Positions 1 to 9,143 of a stretch of DNA of 64,000 nucleotides are shown here, in pieces (position 1 is the first letter of the stretch; every line of letters begins with the position of its first letter). Location: contig JAIRQN010000018.1 in the NCBI GenBank assembly GCA_031256445.1, positions 1-64,000 of the forward strand. Direction: 5' to 3'. Both the position numbers and the translations under genes were made by a program. The DNA comes from Treponema sp. Lineage in GTDB: Bacteria > Spirochaetota > Spirochaetia > Treponematales > Breznakiellaceae. The notes below the pieces were generated by a model. It searched no databases, was not told the origin of the DNA, and was given only the letters and a program-made list of their open reading frames with translations.

Positions 1-74
1 TTATGGATCGGAAACATGATTTTTCAGCAAATAAGTGGTACTGTATTAATATACACAAAGCAGAGAGGCTGTTT

Positions 75-710
75 ATGAAACGATTATTATTGGGAGTATG
101 TGTTATTGTTATGTTTTTATCAGCATGCGCCGTATTTCAGAAAAAAACCAATCAGGAAACCATTGGTCAGGAAGCCGTTACCGGAGAAACCGCAGCTCCG
201 GAAACCGCCGTACCTGTTTTTGAGCGGAAAATTGCCGAGGATGTGCCGTCCTTTGTGAGCGACGCTTTAAAGAGTGTTCCCCAGGACGCGCTTGTAGGTA
301 TAGGCGCCGCCAAACTGTCCAATATTAGCATGTCGCAAACAATGGCCGCTGCGCGGGCCCAGGCCGACATCGCCAGGCAGATTAATCAGGTGTTTGTTCA
401 AATGGTGCGCAATTACAGTGTTACAAGCGCGTCAGATCCCGAAATGGTACAGTTATTTCAGGAGCGAATCAGTGTAACAATCGTTAAAGCCAGGCTTTCC
501 GGGGTGTCTTTTCCTGTCCAGTATACGGACGATGACGGCTGTTTTTGGGTAGCCGCAGTCATGAACAGGGAACCGGTTTCTGACACAATATCCAATGCCC
601 AGGATCAGGCTAAAGATGATTTTCCGCAAATGTCCTCCTTTAGTACCGCGGCTTTGCTGAGTGACGCTATTGCGAGTATTGCCAAAGAGGAAATTCCGGT
701 AGCCAGATAA
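75..710 (+). CDS. LPP20-family lipoprotein
   Basis: A 211-residue predicted lipoprotein. The start at 75 is chosen over an in-frame start further upstream because AGAGAGG lies just before it and the protein then opens with a classic lipoprotein signal: two basic residues, a hydrophobic stretch and a lipobox LSAC with the acylated Cys at residue 18. The mature part begins with a Thr/Glu/Ala-rich linker, then a domain with GIGAAKLSN, an Ala/Arg-rich helix (AAARAQADIARQI) and a beta-rich end (VSFPVQYTDDDGCFWVAAV). This layout resembles the LPP20 lipoprotein family, whose role in spirochaetes is not well defined. It should be anchored in a membrane. The upstream neighbour is outside the window. 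Confidence 0.75.
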   Translation: MKRLLLGVCVIVMFLSACAVFQKKTNQETIGQEAVTGETAAPETAVPVFERKIAEDVPSFVSDALKSVPQDALVGIGAAKLSNISMSQTMAAARAQADIARQINQVFVQMVRNYSVTSASDPEMVQLFQERISVTIVKARLSGVSFPVQYTDDDGCFWVAAVMNREPVSDTISNAQDQAKDDFPQMSSFSTAALLSDAIASIAKEEIPVAR

Positions 711-730
711 TTTTAAAAGATATTAAATAG

Positions 731-762
731 AGTTGTTCGATAACTTCAGTTATTGAACAACT
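731..762. repeat. 32-bp hairpin after the LPP20-like gene
   Basis: AGTTGTTC pairs perfectly with GAACAACT, and an inner ATAAC/GTTAT stem closes a four-base TTCA loop, with one G-T wobble between the two stems. It lies 21 bases after the upstream stop codon. No T-run follows, so it is a weak candidate for a factor-independent terminator and may equally be an extragenic palindromic repeat. Confidence 0.6.
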
Positions 763-775
763 ACCGCTTAAAAGA

Positions 776-826
776 ACTTGTGAGACAACTAACTTCGAAC
801 CGAAGGTTCGCAGTTGTCGAACAAGT
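776..826. repeat. 51-bp imperfect palindrome
   Basis: Three nested pairs are visible: ACTTGT/ACAAGT on the outside, GACAACT/AGTTGTC in the middle and CGAACC/GGTTCG around a three-base loop. It lies 13 bases after the first hairpin, so the 238-base gap before the GH94 gene is mostly two cruciform-forming repeats followed by an AT-rich leader (about 830-936). The leader has weak promoter-like hexamers, but none I would defend. Confidence 0.6.
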
Positions 827-948
827 CCAATATCATTTTTATACAATTTTTACGTCTTAAAATTTTTTTGTTGAATTATCAATGACCATAATATATCCTG
901 ACTTTATGTATACATTTCTGTTTTTTTAACATAAATGGGAGGATTTAT

Positions 949-3447
949 ATGAATTACGGCTATTTTGATGATGATGCGCGTGAATATGTTATAACCCGCC
1001 CTGATACGCCATATCCGTGGATCAATTATCTGGGATGCGAAGATTTTTACGGCCTTTTTTCCAATACTTCAGGAGGCTATTGCTTCTACAGGGATGCGCG
1101 GATGCTGCGACTTACCCGTTACCGTTACAATAACGTCCCTGCTGACGCTGGAGGGCGCTATTTTTACCTGAAAGACGGCGGCGCAGCAGGCGGCATAGCT
1201 GGCGCGTGCTGCACGGCTGACGCGTGTGGCGCGAATGTGTGGTCTCCTTCCTGGATGCCGATGAAGTCCGCGCTGGATCGTTATGAGTGCCGCCACGGGA
1301 TGGGCTACTCGCGCATTTCCTCCGCGAAGAACGGGCTTGCCTTTTCGCAGGTTTCTTTCGTTCCGTTACGCGACACCTGCGAGATTCACAAAATCACCCT
1401 GAAAAATGAATCGAACGAAGTTAAAAATGTTGACATGTTCTCTTTTATTGAGTTTTGTTTATGGAACGCCAATGACGACATGACCAACTTTCAGCGCAAC
1501 TTCAGCATAGGCGAGGTAGAAGTCCACAACGGCGGTTCGTGCATTTACCATAAGACTGAGTACCGCGAGCGGCGCAATCATTACGCGGTGTGGGCAGTCA
1601 ATGTCCCTGTTGAAGGTTTTGACACGGACAGGGAAACATTCCTTGGCCTTTACAACGGGTTCGATCAGCCGCAAACTGTGTTCGCGGGAAAAGCGAATAA
1701 CTCCGTCGCTTCAGGATGGGCTCCTGTCGGCTCTCATCATATTAAAACGAAACTTGCCGCTGGCGAATCAAAGTCGTTTGTGTTTGTGCTTGGCTACTGT
1801 GAAAATCCCGATGATAAAAAATGGGAGAAACTCTATGTGATCAATAAAGCTCCCGCAAACGCGCTGCTTGAAAAGTACGCGACTGTGGAAGCGGCGGACA
1901 GGGCATTTGCCGAGCTTAACGATTACTGGAAGAATCTTCTGGGACGTTTCACCGTGGAAGCGGAAGACAAAAAAATGGCGCGTATGGCCGGCGTTTGGAA
2001 CCAGTATCAGTGCATGGTGACATTTAACATGTCGCGCAGCGCGTCCTATTTTGAATCGGGGATAGGGCGCGGCATGGGGTTCCGCGATTCAAACCAGGAT
2101 CTTTTGGGATTTGTGCACCTTGTGCCGGAGCGCGCCAGAGCGCGTATTCTGGACATCGCGGCGACACAGTTTCCGGACGGCAGCGCGTATCATCAGTACC
2201 AGCCTTTGACAAAGAGGGGCAATAACGAGGTAGGCTCCGGCTTTAACGACGATCCCCTGTGGCTCATCTGCGGAGTCGCTGCGTATGTCAAGGAAACAGG
2301 CGATTACGCAATTCTGGATGAGAAAGTTCCTTTTGACAACAACGAGGCGTTAGCTGACACGCTCTTTATCCACCTGAAACGCTCTTTCGATTACACGGTG
2401 AACCACAAAGGCCCGCACGGACTGCCGCTTATCGGCCGTGCGGACTGGAACGACTGCCTGAACCTTAACTGCTTTTCCAAAACGCCCGGTGAATCTTTTC
2501 AGACAACGGCGAATTTTGAAAGCGGCATAGCGGAATCTGTTTTAATCGCGGCAATCTTCGCTTTTACCGGGCCGGATTACGCCGAGATTTGCAGAAGGAC
2601 AGGCCGCGCGGAAGAAGCCGCGTATGCTGAAAAAGAAATCGCCGTTATTAAAGACGCGGTTGACAAACACGGCTGGGACGGGAAATGGTTCCTTCGCGCT
2701 TATGACGCGCACGGTAAAAAAATCGGCAGCAGCGAAAATGAAGACGGAAAGCTCTTTATAGAATCCAACGGATTCGCGGTAATGGCGGATATCGGCATTG
2801 AGGACGGACGCGCCCTTAAAGCGCTTGATTCAGTCAAAGAGATGCTGGATACAAAATACGGAATTGTCCTTCAGCAGCCGGCGTACAAGGAGTATCATCT
2901 TGAGTTAGGTGAAATTTCCTCGTACCCGCCGGGGTATAAGGAAAACGCCGGAATTTTCTGCCACAACAATCCGTGGGTCACAATAGCGGAAACCCGTCTT
3001 GGCAGGGGGGATCGCGCCTTTGAGACTTATGCCAAAATATGCCCGGCGTACCGCGAAGACGACAGCGATCTTCGACGCACGGAGCCGTATGTGTACGCTC
3101 AGATGGTCGCCGGCAAAGACGCGCCCCGGCACGGCGAGGCGAAAAATTCCTGGCTCACCGGGACGGCGGCGTGGACATTCGTGAGCATTTCGCAGTATAT
3201 ACTCGGAGTGCGCCCTGTTTATGACGGTTTATTGATTGATCCGTGCATTCCCTCAGGCATGAAAGGATTTACCGTTAAGCGCCATTTCCGGGGCGCTGAT
3301 TATCACATAACGGTGGATAATAAATCAGGAGCGCAGAAGGGAGTTAAGTCTGTTACGGTTGACGGCGTTCCGCTGGATATTACAGCAAATGCAGTATTGC
3401 CAGTTTACGGAGACGGAAAAATTCACAATGTTGTTGTAAAAATGTAA
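949..3447 (+). CDS. Cellobiose phosphorylase (GH94)
   Basis: An 832-residue cytoplasmic glycoside phosphorylase. Family members split cellobiose with phosphate into glucose 1-phosphate and glucose (EC 2.4.1.20). The sequence follows characterised cellobiose phosphorylases closely: N-terminal [19 protein letters not shown], then [81 protein letters not shown] and [15 protein letters not shown]. The catalytic acid should be the second Asp of ADWNDC, residue 502. An insertion rich in Ala, Gly and Cys ([18 protein letters not shown], about residues 74-91) is absent from the cellobiose phosphorylase sequence I recall. GGGAGG lies seven bases before the ATG. The gene is 20 bases upstream of a probable glycosidase, so the pair probably handles beta-glucan oligosaccharides after uptake. 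Confidence 0.9.
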   Translation: MNYGYFDDDAREYVITRPDTPYPWINYLGCEDFYGLFSNTSGGYCFYRDARMLRLTRYRYNNVPADAGGRYFYLKDGGAAGGIAGACCTADACGANVWSPSWMPMKSALDRYECRHGMGYSRISSAKNGLAFSQVSFVPLRDTCEIHKITLKNESNEVKNVDMFSFIEFCLWNANDDMTNFQRNFSIGEVEVHNGGSCIYHKTEYRERRNHYAVWAVNVPVEGFDTDRETFLGLYNGFDQPQTVFAGKANNSVASGWAPVGSHHIKTKLAAGESKSFVFVLGYCENPDDKKWEKLYVINKAPANALLEKYATVEAADRAFAELNDYWKNLLGRFTVEAEDKKMARMAGVWNQYQCMVTFNMSRSASYFESGIGRGMGFRDSNQDLLGFVHLVPERARARILDIAATQFPDGSAYHQYQPLTKRGNNEVGSGFNDDPLWLICGVAAYVKETGDYAILDEKVPFDNNEALADTLFIHLKRSFDYTVNHKGPHGLPLIGRADWNDCLNLNCFSKTPGESFQTTANFESGIAESVLIAAIFAFTGPDYAEICRRTGRAEEAAYAEKEIAVIKDAVDKHGWDGKWFLRAYDAHGKKIGSSENEDGKLFIESNGFAVMADIGIEDGRALKALDSVKEMLDTKYGIVLQQPAYKEYHLELGEISSYPPGYKENAGIFCHNNPWVTIAETRLGRGDRAFETYAKICPAYREDDSDLRRTEPYVYAQMVAGKDAPRHGEAKNSWLTGTAAWTFVSISQYILGVRPVYDGLLIDPCIPSGMKGFTVKRHFRGADYHITVDNKSGAQKGVKSVTVDGVPLDITANAVLPVYGDGKIHNVVVKM

Positions 3448-3467
3448 ATAAATTAAGGAGAAAAACA

Positions 3468-5168
3468 ATGTATTACAGTAATTTTATGACAGTTACCTAC
3501 GCGCCGGCTGGTTATCTTGACGATAATTCTGTGGAAGACATTAAAGCTGATATTGAAAAAGTGTGCAGATATATCAAGCTGGACAAGATCTATCTTGAGA
3601 CCTACCGCTCGGAGATTCTTATTGACCGCGAAAAAATGGAAAAAATAAAAGCGCTGTTCATGGAGAAGGGGTTTAAGGTTTCAGGCGGGATTACGACAAC
3701 TGTTAAACGCACATTGATGGGCAGCATGTGTTTTACAGACCCGGAAAACCGCAAGAGGCTCGGGGAAATCGCGGCTTATACCGCGCAGTTATTTGATGAG
3801 GTAATACTTGACGATTTTTATTTTACAAACTGCCGCTGCGAATCGTGCATAAAGGAAAAAGGCAGCAGAGACTGGGCTTCATTCAGGCTCGCGCTCATGA
3901 ACGACATTTCGGAAAATGTTATTATAAAGAACGCGAAAGCGGCAAATCCAAAAGTAAACATGATAATCAAATTTCCCAACTGGTACGACAGTTTTCAGGC
4001 TAACGGCTACAATCTGGAAGACGAGTCCAAAATGTTCGACATGATCTACACGGGAACTGAAACGCGCGATCCTCATTACACGCATCAGAACCTGCCGAGG
4101 TATTTAAGTTATTTCCTGCCGCGGCTGCTGGAAAACATCAAGCCGGGAAAAAACGGCGGCGGCTGGTACGATCTTTTTGAATGTTCGCACGAAGATTATA
4201 TTCAGCAGGCGTATTTAACGCTTTTCGCAAAATGCCGCGAACAGATGATGTTCTGTTTCCCGCTGCTTGTTAACCTGCCTTCATATGCCGCGGCAGCGGG
4301 AGCGTTTTATGACGAAGCCGATCTGTTCATGGGGAAACTTGGCGCTCCTTTGGGCATTGCGTGTTACAAACCGTATCATTCATGCGGAGAGAGGCGGCTC
4401 TATGAATTCCTTGGGATGATCGGAATTCCTCTTGAGCCGTATCCGTATTACCCGTGTGATGCGAAAACTGTGTTTTTAACGGCGGACGCCGCCTGGGACA
4501 GGGACATTGTCAGCAAGATCAAACAGAGTCTAATAAATGGAAGCAAGGTATTTATTACAAGCGGCCTTTATGAAAAACTTTCAGGAAAGGGCATTGAGGA
4601 CATTCTGCCGCTTGAGATTACCGGCAGAAAAATTACAACGGATACATTTACAAACAGCAGTTTCGGCTTCGGCAACACCGGCTATATAAAATCCGGCGGC
4701 GCTGTGACGCTGCCTCATATTGCGTATAACGAAAATGACATTTGGGCGCTGTCTTCGGCCCTTACGCCGTTTAACAGCCATCCGCTTCTGTTGTGCGGCA
4801 CATACGGCAGCGGCAGCATGTACATTCTGGCGGCTCCCGATACTCCCGCAGATCTTTACAAACTTCCGGCGCAGACGCTGACCCTTCTGCGCGGGGAACT
4901 TGATTTGCCCGTAACGCTGGACTGTCCCGGCAGAGTGGGGCTTTTCCTCTATGATAACAATACTTTCATACTGCAGTCGTTCCTGGAAAGGCCGGAACAT
5001 GTTCGCGTGCGCATTAACAGGGCCGGCGCTTCGATTATTCCGCTTGTGGAAACCCGCGCCGCCGGGAAACGGCTCTTTGTATCAAATCTGCCCGCGGGCG
5101 GAAATGAGAGCGCGTTCAATGTGCTGCTGATGCCCTGCCGTTACATGGCATTCCGTATTGAGGGATAA
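3468..5168 (+). CDS. Putative TIM-barrel glycosidase-like protein
   Basis: A 566-residue protein with no signal peptide, so probably cytoplasmic. I do not recognise a named family. The N-terminal half looks like an alpha/beta barrel: a strand with an acidic turn (EVILDDFYFTNCRCESC, about residues 109-125), then IIKFPNWYDSF and MIYTGTETRDPHYTHQ, which resemble active-site loops of glycosidases that use acidic residues. The C-terminal half (from about residue 330) has VFLTADAAWD, SLINGSKVFITSGLYE and a beta-rich end, like the glutamine-amidotransferase-like trimerisation domain of GH42-type enzymes. It follows the cellobiose phosphorylase by 20 bases with an AAGGAG site. A role in beta-glucoside breakdown is inferred from that position. 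Confidence 0.5.
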   Translation: MYYSNFMTVTYAPAGYLDDNSVEDIKADIEKVCRYIKLDKIYLETYRSEILIDREKMEKIKALFMEKGFKVSGGITTTVKRTLMGSMCFTDPENRKRLGEIAAYTAQLFDEVILDDFYFTNCRCESCIKEKGSRDWASFRLALMNDISENVIIKNAKAANPKVNMIIKFPNWYDSFQANGYNLEDESKMFDMIYTGTETRDPHYTHQNLPRYLSYFLPRLLENIKPGKNGGGWYDLFECSHEDYIQQAYLTLFAKCREQMMFCFPLLVNLPSYAAAAGAFYDEADLFMGKLGAPLGIACYKPYHSCGERRLYEFLGMIGIPLEPYPYYPCDAKTVFLTADAAWDRDIVSKIKQSLINGSKVFITSGLYEKLSGKGIEDILPLEITGRKITTDTFTNSSFGFGNTGYIKSGGAVTLPHIAYNENDIWALSSALTPFNSHPLLLCGTYGSGSMYILAAPDTPADLYKLPAQTLTLLRGELDLPVTLDCPGRVGLFLYDNNTFILQSFLERPEHVRVRINRAGASIIPLVETRAAGKRLFVSNLPAGGNESAFNVLLMPCRYMAFRIEG

Positions 5169-5170
5169 TA

Positions 5171-5680
5171 ATGGACGCGGCAGATGAAAAAAAAATCACC
5201 GCATACAGGGAAATGGTGCGCGAATTCATCAATCAGCATCTGGTTTACCCTTTTACTGTCCCCGATGAAAAATGGGAAGAGAAGGAATTCTGTCTGGAAG
5301 CCATCGGTTTAAAAAGACACGCGCTTCGCTGTGTGCCGCGCAATTATTACCGCGATCCCGGTTTTTGCCTTGAAGCGATCAAGCGCAGCAGCGAAGCGAT
5401 TGAGTGGATAGACGAAAAAGTGTTAACGCGGGAGATGTGCTATATAGCGGTCAGGCAGGACGGCCATACCCTGGGGGATGTGCCCAGGGAATTAATGACA
5501 GAAGACCTTATACTTGAAGCGATTAACGAGAACGGGATTGCTTTGGCATATGTGCCGAAAAACTGCCTGACAAAACGGATTATCACCGCGGCGGTAAAAA
5601 AGGAAAGGAACGCCCTTCGTTATGTTCCCGACGAATGGCGGCAGGAAGCGAAAGCCGCGTTAGCTGAAAATAAGAATTAA
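5171..5680 (+). CDS. DUF4116 repeat protein, short form
   Basis: A 169-residue protein that starts two bases after the preceding stop, so it is probably co-translated. After an N-terminal helix it has about five units of roughly 24 residues with the pattern T-x-E-x-C-x-x-A-I-x8-L-x-x-V-P, for example EFCLEAIGLKRHALRCVP, GFCLEAIKRSSEAIEWI, EMCYIAVRQDGHTLGDVP and DLILEAINENGIALAYVP. This is the DUF4116 repeat, an alpha-helical repeat of unknown function. A 14-unit relative lies at 20012. Its presence behind carbohydrate genes may be accidental, as such genes are scattered in this genome. Confidence 0.75.
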   Translation: MDAADEKKITAYREMVREFINQHLVYPFTVPDEKWEEKEFCLEAIGLKRHALRCVPRNYYRDPGFCLEAIKRSSEAIEWIDEKVLTREMCYIAVRQDGHTLGDVPRELMTEDLILEAINENGIALAYVPKNCLTKRIITAAVKKERNALRYVPDEWRQEAKAALAENKN

Positions 5681-5693
5681 TTTTCTTGGGTAC

Positions 5694-5820
5694 TCACATG
5701 ACAGGGAACCAGTAATTTTATTTTAAACAACTCTATTATTGATGTTAATACTTATACCTCTTCTTAACAACAACGCACTGCGCCGCTGTTGCCGGGAAAT
5801 TTACGGGTATTCACATCAAA
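5694..5820. repeat. Dispersed repeat with TCACATGACAGGG
   Basis: TCACATGACAGGG (5694-5706) recurs at 50320-50332, and a reverse-strand near copy, CCCTGTCAGGTGA, lies at 6163-6175. Within this stretch TTGATGTTAATAC (5739-5751) and GTATTCACATCAA (5807-5819) form an inverted repeat with one mismatch, and the latter matches in reverse the right end of the 50316-50378 repeat. The stretch is non-coding and sits between a DUF4116 gene and a palindromic element. It looks like a family of extragenic palindromes with several orientations. Confidence 0.5.
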
Positions 5821-5870
5821 TAGACAATGGAATTAAAATAAAATTTTTATTTACCATATAAACTCATAAT

Positions 5871-6118
5871 GAAGGCGGCTGCGTAGTGCCTTATGGATTA
5901 ATGGAGCAGGCAGGGCGACGGCGGGTCAGCAAAATTGTCTTTGGATATCCCCTCCGGAGAGACCTGACCATAAAACCTATTAATAAAAACAACTTTTATA
6001 ATAATTACTTAATGGTCAGGGCTCAGAGGAGGATTCCTCCAAAAATTTTGATGGCACGCTGGAGCCTTGCCTGCTCTTTTAATTGAAAATATGGACTGGG
6101 TAATACGCAGCCGCCTTC
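5871..6118. repeat. 248-bp palindromic element, MITE-like
   Basis: The element opens with GAAGGCGGCTGCGTA (5871-5885) and closes with its perfect 15-bp reverse complement (6104-6118). Inside, further blocks pair in the same order, such as GAGCAGGCAGGGC with a downstream GCCTTGCCTGCTC, a CAAAATT/AATTTTG pair and CCTGACCAT with ATGGTCAGG. Each arm is about 110 bases, leaving a short AT-rich centre. An AAT on both sides could be a target-site duplication, but three bases could be chance. Size and structure fit a miniature inverted-repeat element; a transcribed structured RNA is the alternative. It fills most of the 495-base gap between two genes that point at each other. Confidence 0.65.
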
Positions 6119-6175
6119 AATGGTGTCTATAAGTTAAATAGTTAAAGAGTTATAGATTAAATCCCTGTCAGGTGA

Positions 6176-7204
6176 TTATCCATAATTAATTCCGGCATTG
6201 GCGATAATTACATCTCTTGCCCATTGCTGCCATTCGGGAAGGACATTCAGATCCTCCCATGTGGGGTAATCTTTGGCAATCAGCGAACCGCCGCATTTCC
6301 TGAATTGTTCCGCCATGTTAAGAGCGCCTTCTTTGATGATTTTTTCGTTTCCTGTCGGCATGATCTTCTGAATATCAACAGGGCAGTAAAATACCGCCTT
6401 TTTCCCGAATTCCCGCGCCCATACGTCCGAGCCGCTAAGTTCCGGCTGGTCAAACTGAAAAACATCAACGCCGGCGTCAATCAACTGAGGCACTATTTTG
6501 TAAATCTTTCCGCAGGAGTGCATAAAAAATTTCATTCCGCGGTTGTGAAGTTCGTCAGCCAGCTTTTTGTAATATGGCTTAAAAAGGGCTGTAAAAGATT
6601 CAGGGCTGAAAAAAAGCTCGTTCTGCGTACCAAGGTCGTCGGCGATTATAATCCCCCGAACGCCGTTTTTGTGGGCTCTCTTTATTATTTCTGCGGACAG
6701 ACCGGCAGTCTTTTCCAGAAAAGCCGTTACAAATTCCGGTTCCAGCAGGGTGTCCATTAAAGCCTGATCAATCCGCCTTATGTCCCGCAGCGGCGACCAT
6801 ACTGCAAGGGGCATCCCGCCCAGCACAAATTTATCGCTTTTTTCCCAATGCGCGTTTTCAAATTCCTTGTCTTTTCCTTCGTCAATAAACGGAAGAACAT
6901 AGGTTTCCAGCAAATCCCAGCCGTCCTGTAGCGCGCCTTTAACGCATTCGCCTTTTGTTATACCGTTCAGCCTTCCGTAAATATTCCCCATAACAGTCAT
7001 CTGCAGCTCACCCGAAAAATCCGGCGCCTGCTTTACCAGAGACGGTTCCCGCCCCCATTTGTCAATTTCAATCTCACCCGGCCGCCTGAGAATCGCGGCA
7101 GGGACATGTAAAAAATCTGAAGGATTGTTCCCGTTAAAATCAAAACCTATTCTTGGCGGATTATCATGTTCAATTATCCGCCCGATTAGCTCTTTGCCTG
7201 TCAT
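6176..7204 (-). CDS. Uroporphyrinogen decarboxylase-family protein
   Basis: A 342-residue protein of the URO-D superfamily. The core TIM-barrel motifs are visible: a long helix-strand section GVRGIIIADDLGTQNELFF, then GMKFFMHSCGKIYKIVPQL and AGVDVFQFDQPE near the C-terminal side, the last two typical of corrinoid-dependent methyltransferase relatives (MtaA/MtbA-like) rather than haem-pathway HemE. Such HSCG-containing paralogues often act in methyl transfer or demethylation, but the substrate cannot be read from sequence. It stands alone, reads toward the palindromic element, and is divergent from the CsgG-like gene at 7360 across a 155-base AT-rich gap that must hold both promoters. No strong Shine-Dalgarno site is seen at this start. 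Confidence 0.8.
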   Translation of the reverse strand: MTGKELIGRIIEHDNPPRIGFDFNGNNPSDFLHVPAAILRRPGEIEIDKWGREPSLVKQAPDFSGELQMTVMGNIYGRLNGITKGECVKGALQDGWDLLETYVLPFIDEGKDKEFENAHWEKSDKFVLGGMPLAVWSPLRDIRRIDQALMDTLLEPEFVTAFLEKTAGLSAEIIKRAHKNGVRGIIIADDLGTQNELFFSPESFTALFKPYYKKLADELHNRGMKFFMHSCGKIYKIVPQLIDAGVDVFQFDQPELSGSDVWAREFGKKAVFYCPVDIQKIMPTGNEKIIKEGALNMAEQFRKCGGSLIAKDYPTWEDLNVLPEWQQWARDVIIANAGINYG

Positions 7205-7359
7205 AATTCATTAAAACACGGCTTTTTTAAATTTTCAATATTTTGGATTTTTTTCCCCTGAAAAAAATAAAAAATGTGATATTATTATTTACAGGTGAAT
7301 ATTATCCGCCCGGCCTTGTGGTCGTACAGTGTTATTAAAGCACAATTAAGGAGAAAAAA

Positions 7360-8385
7360 ATGAAAAGTAGATTGAACAAATTGTTCACAAACAGAGGTTT
7401 CGGAAAAACATACGCATTTATCTGCGTTTTTCTGCTGGCATTTGCCCTGATTCCCGTTTATGGAGCGGATGAACTGGACACGGCTATCCGCGAAGCGGGC
7501 GGCTATTTAAACACGCAAATTCAGGGGAGAAGCAGGATTGCCATTATTAATATTCAATCCGATTCACCTTCGCTCTCAAATTATATAATTGATGAGCTTA
7601 CCGCGAATGTGGTAAACAACAGAATCCTTGCCGTGGTTGAAAAAAAACAGCTGGATTCAGCCCGCGCGGAGCAGAAATTACAGGTTTCTGGTGAGGTTAA
7701 TGACAGGGATGCCATAGCTATCGGCCAGATTTCCGGCGCGCATTCAATCGTAACCGGAAGCGTTACTACGGTTGGCAGCCGCTACCGCCTGACAATCCGC
7801 GCTTTGGATGTTAAAACCTCCAGGGTACAGGTTCAGTACAACAAGAACATTAACTCAAGCCCGGTTATTGCCGCCTTTTTAAAGAAAGATGCGCCCGTAG
7901 CCGCAGCGCCCGCACCTGCTCCGGCTCCCGCACCTGCTCCGGCTCCCGCACCTGTAGCAGCGCCCGCTCCGGCAGCCAGAACATCAAGTCTGCAAAATGG
8001 AGAATATACATTTTGGCCGCGGCTTTTTACAATGCGCGCCGGTATTAAAGCAGATAACATTTTTATTCCGCAAATAACCGTTACAAAGGATTTTGTTGTA
8101 ATTCATCTTTGCAGAAGCGCGGCAGGCGCCTGGAAAGATGATGTATCGGGAAACGGTATCAGCGGATTTTATGATAAACGTAATTTTAGACTGCAGAATC
8201 TTGATAATCCTTCTCAATTTTATGAAGTTGTGAGCGCCCAAAGCACAAATAACGGAATGGGGAGAATTTGGACATTGTCATATAACCGTTTTGACGCGAC
8301 AAGACTCAGCCTTTCATGCAAGCCATACAGCGGTGATGATCCGCCTTACATCTTTGAGGAAATTATATTGGGTAAACCGGATTAA
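7360..8385 (+). CDS. CsgG/LpoB-like secreted protein with Ala-Pro linker
   Basis: A 341-residue exported protein with a signal peptide (cut probably after VYG, near residue 35) and no lipobox. Residues about 37-175 form a CsgG/LpoB-like domain: RIAIINIQSDSPSLSNYII, a VVEKKQLDSARAEQ segment and GAHSIVTGSVTTVGSRYRL. Then comes an Ala-Pro linker (about residues 178-207). The C-terminal part (EYTFWPRLFTMRAG to the end) is beta-rich and resembles the C-terminal module of the lipoprotein at 34120 (VYIFYPRIQATKGG). AAGGAG precedes the ATG. Related CsgG-like proteins lie at 10593, 35626 and 39146, each with a different C-terminal part. Location is probably periplasmic; role unknown. Confidence 0.75.
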   Translation: MKSRLNKLFTNRGFGKTYAFICVFLLAFALIPVYGADELDTAIREAGGYLNTQIQGRSRIAIINIQSDSPSLSNYIIDELTANVVNNRILAVVEKKQLDSARAEQKLQVSGEVNDRDAIAIGQISGAHSIVTGSVTTVGSRYRLTIRALDVKTSRVQVQYNKNINSSPVIAAFLKKDAPVAAAPAPAPAPAPAPAPAPVAAPAPAARTSSLQNGEYTFWPRLFTMRAGIKADNIFIPQITVTKDFVVIHLCRSAAGAWKDDVSGNGISGFYDKRNFRLQNLDNPSQFYEVVSAQSTNNGMGRIWTLSYNRFDATRLSLSCKPYSGDDPPYIFEEIILGKPD

Positions 8386-8418
8386 TCCCGTCTTGCGATG
8401 AGGGAAGACACCGTACCA

Positions 8419-8937
8419 ATGGACAATCCGCGCAGGATTCCCGTTAACATGCGTTTAAGGCCGGAACATTATGAAAAACTAATGTCCGGCCTTAAGCCTG
8501 AAATGATGGAAGACAAGTGGCTGGTTTATGTTGAAAACGATGTCATTCACTGCCACCGCTCCTGGACAGGCTATGAAACCTACCGCGCCCAGATACACAA
8601 AGACGATAACAGCAGTTATGTGATAACAGAGATTCTCGCGGAGCGGAACGCGGAAAAATATACCAATACCAATGATGATAAAGACATTATGTCATTCTCA
8701 AGAGTAATCGCCTGGCTTGTTCTGCGAACCGGGGTGGAAGATATTATGGGCGGGAGCGAATTTCTGAGATGTCCCAAAGGGCATGTGTACGATTCCAAAC
8801 TGAAAAAATGCCCTTACTGTGACGGTTTGACAATTAACGAAGAACTGGAAAAATTGCTGGATAATGATAAAGAGAATGATACTGTAAAAAATCTGGGAAA
8901 CATCGCGATGTGCTATTTAATGGGGCCAAAAGAATGA
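8419..8937 (+). CDS. Zinc-ribbon protein with AMCYxMGP tail
   Basis: A 172-residue protein. The start at 8419 (MDNPRRI) is preferred over 8398 because AGGGAAG lies 11 bases before it. The N-terminal part has EDKWLVYVENDVIHCHRSWT, an HRSWTG-type motif whose family I recognise by shape but cannot name. A zinc-ribbon module follows (CPKGHVYDSKLKKCPYC, about residues 115-131), of the kind attached to FHA and kinase proteins in other bacteria. The protein ends in IAMCYLMGPKE. The next gene overlaps by ATGA and repeats both the zinc ribbon and the tail; a radical SAM enzyme follows. The tail may be a modification site (inference). Confidence 0.65.
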   Translation: MDNPRRIPVNMRLRPEHYEKLMSGLKPEMMEDKWLVYVENDVIHCHRSWTGYETYRAQIHKDDNSSYVITEILAERNAEKYTNTNDDKDIMSFSRVIAWLVLRTGVEDIMGGSEFLRCPKGHVYDSKLKKCPYCDGLTINEELEKLLDNDKENDTVKNLGNIAMCYLMGPKE

Positions 8938-9134
8938 AGGAGAAGGCGGCTGGCAGTTTTAAAAAATGCTCCAATGGCCATGTGTACGATTCTAAATTGG
9001 AGGAATGCCCTTATTGCGGCGGTAAAAAAATAGAGGACGATCTGGAAAATTTGCCGCCCGATGATTCTGATCCGCCGATGGAAACCGCGATGTGTTATGA
9101 CATGGGTCCTAGGTGGCAGGATGATATTGACTGA
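8934..9134 (+). CDS. Small zinc-ribbon protein with AMCYxMGP tail
   Basis: A 66-residue protein. The start at 8934 forms an ATGA overlap with the preceding stop, indicating translational coupling; the longer in-frame start at 8910 lies inside the upstream gene. It consists of a zinc ribbon (CSNGHVYDSKLEECPYC) closely matching that of the preceding protein, an acidic stretch with PPDDSDPP, and TAMCYDMGP followed by RWQDDID. Two neighbouring proteins sharing AMCYxMGP near their ends, nine bases before a radical SAM/SPASM gene, suggest a precursor-enzyme relation. An ordinary zinc-binding accessory protein is the alternative. Confidence 0.65.
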   Translation: MKEKAAGSFKKCSNGHVYDSKLEECPYCGGKKIEDDLENLPPDDSDPPMETAMCYDMGPRWQDDID

Positions 9135-9143
9135 GAGCCGAAA

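Noticed and set aside
4581-5000. 139-codon minus-strand frame inside the barrel protein gene
   Set aside because: No ribosome site or domain, and the opposite frame is continuous with a well-formed 566-residue protein.
5886-6086. 66-codon frame inside the palindromic element
   Set aside because: It lies wholly within the inverted-repeat structure, has no ribosome site and an odd composition; the frame is a by-product of the repeat.
7833-8060. Minus-strand frame with Ala-Gly repeats
   Set aside because: It is the reverse reading of the Ala-Pro linker of the protein at 7360.
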